NCBI GenBank assembly: GCA_946480055.1
Contig: CAMLID010000026.1
Span: forward strand, 1 to 38,182
Origin: an uncultured Lysobacter sp.
GTDB taxonomy: Bacteria; Pseudomonadota; Gammaproteobacteria; Xanthomonadales; Xanthomonadaceae
Direction: 5' to 3'
Length of the DNA stretch: 38,182 nucleotides
Part shown: piece by piece, positions 32,483 through 38,182 of the stretch
Position numbering within the stretch: position 1 is the first letter of the stretch
How the letters are laid out: each line of letters starts with the position of its first letter
The notes under the pieces: model-generated
What the model was told of the DNA's origin: nothing
What the model saw: the letters and a program-made list of their open reading frames with translations, nothing else
Databases searched by the model: none
Program-made: the position numbers and the translations under genes

Positions 32483-34471
32483 ATGAAACTGTGGTTGAGT
32501 GCGGCCGCGCTGTGTGCCGGCCTGCTGGCGGCGCCGGTCGCATCGGCGGTCAATGTCGACGCCTACATCAAGAAAGACCGCTTCAACGCGGTCAAGATTT
32601 CGCCTAACGGCGATTACCTGGCGGCGACCGTTCCGTTCGAGGACAAGACCGCGCTGGTCATCCTGCGCCGGGCGGACAACAAGGTCACGGCGAACTTCCG
32701 TCTGGAGAAGAACACGCACGTCGCCGATTTCTGGTGGGTCAATCCGGATCGCGTGGTGATCAGCATGGCGCGCAAGATCGGTGCGCTCGACCAACCGCAA
32801 CTCGACGGCAACCTCTACGCGATCAATGCCGACGGTACCCAGCCGGGCTTGTTGGTCGGCCAGAGCGTGCAGGGCGCCGGCCTTGGCACCAAGATCCAGC
32901 CCAAGAAAGTCGAACAGATCGCGGCTTTCGTGGTCGACGACCTGCCGAACGACGATAAGAACATCGTCATCTCGGTGCAGCCGTTCGCCGACGATCCCTA
33001 TACGCGTGCCGAGAAGCTGGATGTCTACACCGGCCGTCGCTCGCCGCTCGCGCGTGCGCCGGTGCGCAACGCCGACTTCATCACCGACAATCAGGGACTG
33101 GTGCGTTTCGCCAGCGGTTTTGGCACCGACCGCATCCGCAAGCTCTACTACCGCAAGAGCGAGAGTGCGGAATGGGAGATGATCAGCGCCGAGAACACCA
33201 GCGAAGGCATCGAGTATCCGATCGGTTTCTCCGCTGATGACAAGACCGCCTACTTCCAGGCCGAGCGCAAGAACGGGCCGGACGCGATCGTCGCCTACGA
33301 CATCGCGACCCAGAAGCGTACCGACTTGCTGCAGGACGCCAAGGTCGATCCGGCCGGATTCATCTACCGCAGCAATTCGGCGACACCGGTCGGCGCGTTC
33401 TTCGTCGACGGCAAGCGCCTCACCAAATTCTTCGATACCGCCGCGCCCGAAGCGCGTCTGTACAAGAGCCTGGAATCCGCGTTCGGCGGTGATCCGGTGC
33501 TCATCACGTCGCGTACTAGCGATCAGCGCCTGGCCCTGGTCGAAGTGTCCGGCGGCAACAATCCCGGTGACTTCTTCCTGTTCGATACCACCGCGAAGAA
33601 GGCCGAGCACCTGCTCAGCCGGCGCGACTGGTTCGATCCAGCGGAAATGGCCGAGAAGCGCAGCATCTCGCTGAAGGCGCGCGACGGCCTGACTTTGCAG
33701 GGATACCTGAGCATCCCCAAGGGCGGCAGCGGCAAGAACCTTCCGATGGTGGTGATGCCGCACGGCGGCCCGTACGGCGTCCAGGATCCCTGGGGCTTCG
33801 ACGGTGAAGCACAGATGCTGGCCGCTGCCGGCTATGCGGTACTGCAGGTCGATTTCCGTGGTTCGGGCGGTTACGGCCGTGCCTTCGTCCACGCTGGCGC
33901 GCGCGAGTGGGGCGGCAAGATGCAGGACGACGTCACCGACGCGACCCGTTGGGCGATCCAGCAAGGTGTGGCCGACAGCGGTCGTATCTGCATCTACGGT
34001 GCCAGCTACGGTGCTTACGCGGCGCTGATGGGAGCAGCCAAGGAACCGGCCTTGTACAAGTGCGCAGCCGGCTACGTCGGCGTCTACGACCTGCCCAGCA
34101 TGCACAATACGGGTGATATCCAGCGCCGCGGTTCGGGCGAGACCTATCTGCGCGAGTGGATAGGCAGCCGTGAGGAACTCGGAGCGGTGTCGCCCACGCG
34201 CATGGCCGACCGGATCAAGGCGCCGGTGTTCCTGGCCGCTGGCGGTGAGGACCAGCGCGCGCCGATCTCGCATAGCGAGATGATGGAGCGGGCGCTGCGC
34301 AAGGCCGGCACGCCGGTGGAGACCCTGTACTACGACTCCGAAGGCCACGGCTTCTACACCGACGCGCACCAGCGCGAGTACTACACCAAGCTGCTTGCGT
34401 TCCTGGCGCGCAGCCTCGGCGGGCAGGTCGCGACCGCGCCCGCGGCGGCGAAGCCGGCGACGGGCAAGTAA
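32483..34471 (+). CDS. Secreted S9-family peptidase, paralog of the upstream gene
   Basis: 662 aa with signal peptide MKLWLSAAALCAGLLAAPVA and a strong GGGGAGAGGAG ribosome region. It shares the propeller-hydrolase layout and openings such as FNAVKISPNGDYLAATV with its neighbour. The catalytic residues are Ser508 in YGASYGAYAALMG, Asp590 in GGEDQRAP and His622 in EGHGFYT; HGGPYGVQDPWGFDGEAQ is the oxyanion region. Around the nucleophile it reads GASYGAY rather than GGSFGGY, so the two have diverged in the active site. It is probably periplasmic. It sits 111 bp after the first copy, beyond a terminator, with only about 48 bp for its own promoter, which I could not identify. Tandem duplication is the likely origin. 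Confidence 0.92.
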   Translation: MKLWLSAAALCAGLLAAPVASAVNVDAYIKKDRFNAVKISPNGDYLAATVPFEDKTALVILRRADNKVTANFRLEKNTHVADFWWVNPDRVVISMARKIGALDQPQLDGNLYAINADGTQPGLLVGQSVQGAGLGTKIQPKKVEQIAAFVVDDLPNDDKNIVISVQPFADDPYTRAEKLDVYTGRRSPLARAPVRNADFITDNQGLVRFASGFGTDRIRKLYYRKSESAEWEMISAENTSEGIEYPIGFSADDKTAYFQAERKNGPDAIVAYDIATQKRTDLLQDAKVDPAGFIYRSNSATPVGAFFVDGKRLTKFFDTAAPEARLYKSLESAFGGDPVLITSRTSDQRLALVEVSGGNNPGDFFLFDTTAKKAEHLLSRRDWFDPAEMAEKRSISLKARDGLTLQGYLSIPKGGSGKNLPMVVMPHGGPYGVQDPWGFDGEAQMLAAAGYAVLQVDFRGSGGYGRAFVHAGAREWGGKMQDDVTDATRWAIQQGVADSGRICIYGASYGAYAALMGAAKEPALYKCAAGYVGVYDLPSMHNTGDIQRRGSGETYLREWIGSREELGAVSPTRMADRIKAPVFLAAGGEDQRAPISHSEMMERALRKAGTPVETLYYDSEGHGFYTDAHQREYYTKLLAFLARSLGGQVATAPAAAKPATGK

Positions 34472-34530
34472 ACCGGCGCACGCCGGCAGCCGGGTGCGCT
34501 TCGTACCTGGCCGCCTCAGCAGCCAGCGAT

Positions 34531-34560
34531 AAAAAACGGCGCCGAGAGGCGCCGTTTTTC
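34531..34560. terminator. Bidirectional terminator between convergent genes
   Basis: AAAAAA (34531-34536), stem CGGCGCC (34537-34543), loop GAGA, stem GGCGCCG (34548-34554), then TTTTT (34555-34559). The flanking A and T runs serve both strands, ending the S9 peptidase transcript rightward and the peptide-transporter transcript leftward. Confidence 0.93.
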
Positions 34561-34587
34561 TTTGCATGCCGAAACGCCGGGCGGGAC

Positions 34588-36339
34588 TTACTTCACCCCG
34601 TGCATCCACTTGCGCAGCAACGGCGATAGCACGAAGTACAGCACGCCCGAGCCGATGCCGATCCACATCATCAGCTGGAAGAGCTCACCGTACTTGGTGC
34701 TGGCGGTGACGAAGTCGACCGCGGCGCCTTCCGGCAAGTCCAGCGAGGCCAGCTTGCCGAACTGCGCGGCCAGCACTTCCGAGTACGCGGTCGCGAGCCA
34801 GAAGCCGCCCATCATCAGGCCGACCACGCGCGCCACCGACAGCTGGGTGACCGCGGACAGGCCGATCGGCGATAGGCACATTTCGCCGATCTCGAGCACG
34901 AAGTAGGCCAGCACCAGCCACCACACGCTGGCCATAGCGCCGCCGGCAGTAGCTTGCGCGGCCAGCATCAGCGGCACGAAGGCCAGGCCGGCGACGATCA
35001 GGCCGATCGCCATCTTGGCCGGCTTGCTCGGGTTGAGCCCGCGATTTTCCAGCCACGGCCACAGCCAGGCGAAGATCGGCGAGAGCACGACGATGAAGAA
35101 CGCGCCCAGGAAGGTCAGCGAGCCCGCGGTTTGCGGTACCAGCACCACGTCGTGGAAGCAGGCCACGCCCAGGCCGAGCGCCAGCAGCGCTACCATGCCC
35201 TTGGCCAAGCCGGCGTTGTTGTTATCGCTGGCCTTCAGGGCCACGATCATCAGGAACGGGCTGGCCGCGAGCAGGAACAGGGACCATGGCAGCGTGCTGG
35301 TGCTCATGTTGCTGAGGCTGGGAAACAGGTCCTTGGTCAGCAGGCGGTCGGTGAAGGTGATCCAGCTGCCGTAGGTCTGCTCGTACAAGACGAAGAAGAT
35401 CAGCACGCCGAGGATCATGAATACCAGCGAGACCATCTGCTCGCGCTGGATCTTGTTGCACTTGGCGATCAGGAACCAGGTAAACCAGACCAGGAATCCG
35501 GCCGCGATCAGGTGCATGGCGCCGTGTACGGTCCAGGTGCGCTGGATCAGCTGCCACACCACCGCCACACCGCCGAGGGCACCGAGATAGATCCACCACT
35601 CGCGCGCGAGGCCGGCGATGCGCTCGCGCAGCAGCGCCGGGTTGGCCGGTTCGGCATGGCCGTAGAGGTACTTCTGGCCCCAGATGAACATGATCAGGCC
35701 GGCGACCATGCCGATGCCGGCGGCGCCGAAGCCGTACTTCCAGCCGTAGGTCTCGCCCAGGAAGGCGCAGATCAGACTGGCGAACAGCGCGCCGATGTTG
35801 ATACCGGCGTAGAACAAGGTGAAGCCCGAATCGCGGCGCGGATCGTTCTCCGGGTACAGCTTGCCGACGATGGTCGAGATGTTCGGCTTGAGGAAGCCCA
35901 CGCCCATGATGATCAGCGCCAGCGACAGGTAGAACACCTGCAGCGCGCCCTGGTCGCGGTGGACCACACCGTTGACGACGGTGGCCGCATGGCCCTCGTA
36001 GGCCATGCCCAGGTGACCCAGGACCAGCAGCACGCCGCCCAGGACCACCGCCTTGCGCATGCCCAGGTAGCGGTCGGCCAGCAGGCCGCCGATCACCGGC
36101 ATGGCGTAGACCAGGCCGCCGTAGGCGCCGAGCAGGTCGTAGCCGTCGTCGTCCGTGAATCGGTGGTACTTCAGCAGGTACAGCAACAGCAGCGCCTTCA
36201 TTCCGTAGAACGAGAAGCGCTCCCACATTTCGGTGAAGAAGCAGACGTACAGGCCTTTGGGATGGCCGAAGAACTCGCCGTGGGCCGGCGGAGATGCGGT
36301 TGCGGGTACGGTCACAACGGGCTCCGTAGGGAGGGGCAT
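34588..36339 (-). CDS. POT/PTR2-family proton-dependent di-/tripeptide transporter (DtpT-like)
   Basis: 583 aa from the ATG at 36339 (MPLPTEPVVTVPATASPPAH); the open frame further upstream lacks family similarity. Twelve to fourteen membrane segments follow. The first contains FFTEMWERFSFYGMKALLLL, with the E-x-x-E-R motif used for proton coupling. GGLLADRYLGMRKAVVLGG, GVGFLKPNISTIVGKLY and FTLFYAGINIGALFASL are PTR2 signatures, and VLEIGEMCLSPIGLSAVTQL lies near the C-terminus. It imports small peptides with protons across the inner membrane. It converges with the S9 peptidases and diverges from a DPP5-like gene, so peptides released in the periplasm have an entry route. A TATACT -10-like box lies at 36361-36356 with no recognisable -35. 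Confidence 0.94.
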   Translation of the reverse strand: MPLPTEPVVTVPATASPPAHGEFFGHPKGLYVCFFTEMWERFSFYGMKALLLLYLLKYHRFTDDDGYDLLGAYGGLVYAMPVIGGLLADRYLGMRKAVVLGGVLLVLGHLGMAYEGHAATVVNGVVHRDQGALQVFYLSLALIIMGVGFLKPNISTIVGKLYPENDPRRDSGFTLFYAGINIGALFASLICAFLGETYGWKYGFGAAGIGMVAGLIMFIWGQKYLYGHAEPANPALLRERIAGLAREWWIYLGALGGVAVVWQLIQRTWTVHGAMHLIAAGFLVWFTWFLIAKCNKIQREQMVSLVFMILGVLIFFVLYEQTYGSWITFTDRLLTKDLFPSLSNMSTSTLPWSLFLLAASPFLMIVALKASDNNNAGLAKGMVALLALGLGVACFHDVVLVPQTAGSLTFLGAFFIVVLSPIFAWLWPWLENRGLNPSKPAKMAIGLIVAGLAFVPLMLAAQATAGGAMASVWWLVLAYFVLEIGEMCLSPIGLSAVTQLSVARVVGLMMGGFWLATAYSEVLAAQFGKLASLDLPEGAAVDFVTASTKYGELFQLMMWIGIGSGVLYFVLSPLLRKWMHGVK

Positions 36340-36409
36340 TCGGGACAATCGATGGAGTATAGCGGCGCGGGCGGGACCGGCCCGGTCCGCCCGGAACCGG
36401 TTCAGGCCT

Positions 36410-36438
36410 TTGCGGCCCCCGGCCCGGACCCCTACCAT
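36410..36438 (+). promoter_or_regulatory. Candidate promoter of the DPP5-like peptidase
   Basis: TTGCGG (36410-36415), a 17-bp spacer, and TACCAT (36433-36438), 28 bp before the ATG at 36467. The -10 matches consensus at 4/6 and the -35 at 3/6, with ideal spacing. Confidence 0.35.
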
Positions 36439-36466
36439 CGGCGTTTTGGTCCCGCCCGGAGTTCCC

Positions 36467-38182
36467 ATGAACCTGCGTCACGCCGTCCTGCCGCTGCTGA
36501 TCGCGGCCGCGCTGCCCGCCACCGCCGCTCAGCGCGGCTTTGAAATACGCGACCTGGCCACTCTGGACCGCGTGTCCTCGCCGACCGTGTCCGAGGACGG
36601 TCGCCGTCTGGTGTTCGCCAAGCGCAAGGTCGACTTCGCCGCCAACAAGTCCAGCACCGGCCTGTACGTCGAGGACCTGTTCGCGCGCGACGCGGCGCCG
36701 CCGCAGCCGCTCACGCCCGCCGGCTGGAGCGTGAACACGCCGAGCTTCTCGCCCGACGGCCGCACCGTGTACTTCCTCAGCGCGAAATCCGGCAGCCAGC
36801 AGCTGTACGCTATCCCGGCCACCGGCGGCACGCCGAAGCAGCTGACCGCGTTCGCGGCCGATGTCGGCAGCTACCAGCTCTCGCCCGACGGCAAGCGCGT
36901 GGCGTTCAGCGCCGAAACCTTCGCCGACTGCGCCGCCGACCTGGGCTGCAGCAAGAAGCGCCTCGACCAGCGCGCCGCCAACAAGGCCAGCGGCGTGGTC
37001 TTCGACCGCATGTTCGTGCGCCATTGGGACGCTTGGAACGATGGGCGCCTGAACCGCGTGTTCGTGGCCACGCTGCCGGTGGCGAACAAGCAGGGCGCGA
37101 TCAAGCCGATCGCCAGCGCGACCCTGATCGGTGCCGACGTCATCGGCGACGTGCCCTCGCGTCCGTTCGGCGACAGCGCCGAATACGCCTGGGCGCCGGA
37201 CGGCCAGTCGTTGGTGCTGAGCGCACGCCAGGCCGATGCCAAGGAACCTTGGTCGACCAACTTCGACCTCTACCGCGTCAACGCCGACGGTACCGGCGCG
37301 GCGAAGAACCTCACGCCCGACAATCCCGCCTGGGACACCAACCCGGTATTCAGCGCCGACGGCAACACCTTGTACTACCGCGCGATGAAGCGTCCGGGCT
37401 TCGAGGCCGACCGCTTCGGCCTGATCGCGCTGGATCTCAGCGGCGGTCAGCGCCGCGAGATCGCGCCGAAGTGGGACCGCTCGGCCGAGAACATCGTCCT
37501 GTCCAAGGACGGCAAGACCATCTACGCCACCGCCCAGGACATGGGCCAGCTGCCGGTGTTCGGCATCGGTATCGAGGACGGCAGCGTGACCCGCCTGATC
37601 GGCGAGGGCAGCGTGTCTTCGCTGGTACGCGGCGGCCCGACCTTCGCCTTCACCCGCAACAGCCTCAAGAGCGGCGACCAGATCTTCGTCGGCGGCGTCG
37701 ACGGCACGCCGGTGCGCGCGATCACGCCCAGCGCCGGCGAGATGCTCAAGGACGTGGCCTTCGGCGAGTACGAGCAGTTCGAGTTCAAGGGCTGGAACGG
37801 CGACACCGTGCGCGGCTACGTGGTCAAGCCCTGGAACTACCAGGAGGGCCAGCGCTATCCGGTCGCGTTCCTGATCCACGGCGGTCCGCAGGGCAGCTTC
37901 GGCGACGGCTGGAGCTACCGCTGGAATCCGCAGACCTACGCCGGTCAGGGCTACGCCGTGGTCATGATCGATTTCCACGGCTCCACCGGCTACGGCCAGG
38001 CCTTCACCGACGCGATCAGCCAGCATTGGGGCGATCGCCCGCTGGAAGACCTGCAGAAGGGCTGGGCCGCGGCGCAGAAGAAGTACGCCTTCCTCAACGG
38101 CGACAAGGCCTGCGCGTTGGGCGCGTCCTACGGCGGCTTCATGGTCAACTGGATCGCCGGCAACTGGAACCAGCCGTGGAAG
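36467..38182 (+). CDS. S9-family peptidase, dipeptidyl-peptidase 5-like (3' end outside window)
   Basis: 572 codons from the ATG at 36467 with no stop before the window end. Signal peptide MNLRHAVLPLLIAAALPATA. The N-terminal propeller shows repeated blades: SSPTVSEDGRRLVFAKRK, NTPSFSPDGRTVYFLSAK, SYQLSPDGKRVAFSAE, EYAWAPDGQSLVLSA and NPVFSADGNTLYYRA. The hydrolase domain begins near 440 (FKGWNGDTVRGYVVKPWNY, FLIHGGPQGSF) and the nucleophile is Ser554 in ALGASYGGFMVNWIAGNW, which resembles DPP5 enzymes. Asp and His should lie in the missing C-terminus (about 100 or more residues). It is divergent from the POT transporter and probably releases dipeptides that the transporter takes up. Subfamily confidence is moderate. 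Confidence 0.9.
   Translation, partial: MNLRHAVLPLLIAAALPATAAQRGFEIRDLATLDRVSSPTVSEDGRRLVFAKRKVDFAANKSSTGLYVEDLFARDAAPPQPLTPAGWSVNTPSFSPDGRTVYFLSAKSGSQQLYAIPATGGTPKQLTAFAADVGSYQLSPDGKRVAFSAETFADCAADLGCSKKRLDQRAANKASGVVFDRMFVRHWDAWNDGRLNRVFVATLPVANKQGAIKPIASATLIGADVIGDVPSRPFGDSAEYAWAPDGQSLVLSARQADAKEPWSTNFDLYRVNADGTGAAKNLTPDNPAWDTNPVFSADGNTLYYRAMKRPGFEADRFGLIALDLSGGQRREIAPKWDRSAENIVLSKDGKTIYATAQDMGQLPVFGIGIEDGSVTRLIGEGSVSSLVRGGPTFAFTRNSLKSGDQIFVGGVDGTPVRAITPSAGEMLKDVAFGEYEQFEFKGWNGDTVRGYVVKPWNYQEGQRYPVAFLIHGGPQGSFGDGWSYRWNPQTYAGQGYAVVMIDFHGSTGYGQAFTDAISQHWGDRPLEDLQKGWAAAQKKYAFLNGDKACALGASYGGFMVNWIAGNWNQPWK

Noticed and set aside
30320..34666. A 1448-codon open frame on the minus strand opposite both S9 peptidases
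   Set aside because: High-GC codon bias leaves antisense frames open. The plus strand has signal peptides, catalytic triads and terminators, while the antisense product is a compositionally odd sequence with no motifs.
35222..38026. A 934-codon minus-strand frame covering the DPP5-like gene and part of the transporter
   Set aside because: The plus strand here encodes a clear S9 propeller and GASYGG nucleophile. The minus frame joins a shadow to an off-frame reading of the transporter.
1..38182. CRISPR arrays, prophage or complete insertion sequences
   Set aside because: No regularly spaced repeats, transposase or integrase motifs, or phage structural genes were seen on either strand.

Overview
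The window is GC-rich, densely coding bacterial DNA with strong third-position G/C bias. Two Oar/FepA-like TonB-dependent receptors, several secreted S9 peptidases, a DtpT-type peptide transporter and an rmlBACD operon in that exact order suggest a gammaproteobacterium of the Xanthomonadaceae (Lysobacter/Xanthomonas-like). This placement comes from gene content and codon style; no rRNA or other marker is present.

Region 1 (about 1-11430) looks like a murein-peptide salvage locus. A leftward operon runs from a DUF819 membrane protein through an NlpC/P60 endopeptidase and an L-Ala-D/L-Glu-type dipeptide epimerase to an RpiR-family regulator cut by the window edge. A good sigma70-like promoter (3930-3957) precedes it. 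Divergent from it lie a secreted transglutaminase-like protein, an Oar-like TonB receptor interrupted by one in-frame TAG (8114-8116) and closed by a terminator, a stand-alone diaminopimelate decarboxylase and a secreted beta-lactamase-fold serine hydrolase. Together these could import, trim, epimerise and degrade L-Ala-gamma-D-Glu-mDAP peptides.

Region 2 (about 11615-26189) is an uncommon catabolic cluster. It holds a CitE-like lyase, a beta-propeller/sodium-symporter fusion, a LysR regulator, a second TonB receptor, a secreted esterase-like serine hydrolase, a ribokinase-family kinase, a TIM-barrel-like/formylglycine-enzyme-like fusion, a GH127-type glycosidase and a class III CoA-transferase. 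I infer uptake and breakdown of an acylated (furanosyl?) glycoside whose acid part is activated with CoA and cleaved by the lyase. A bipartite element, two 6-7 bp blocks separated by exactly 15 bp, recurs upstream of three transcription units here. This is the best candidate for an undescribed system.

Region 3 (26190-30252) has a 554-bp non-coding stretch rich in inverted repeats, followed by the dTDP-L-rhamnose operon rmlB-rmlA-rmlC-rmlD.

Region 4 (30365-38182) is a peptide-use locus: two tandem secreted S9 peptidases with a strong terminator between them, a bidirectional terminator, a convergent POT-family peptide transporter, and a divergent third S9 (DPP5-like) peptidase that runs off the window end.
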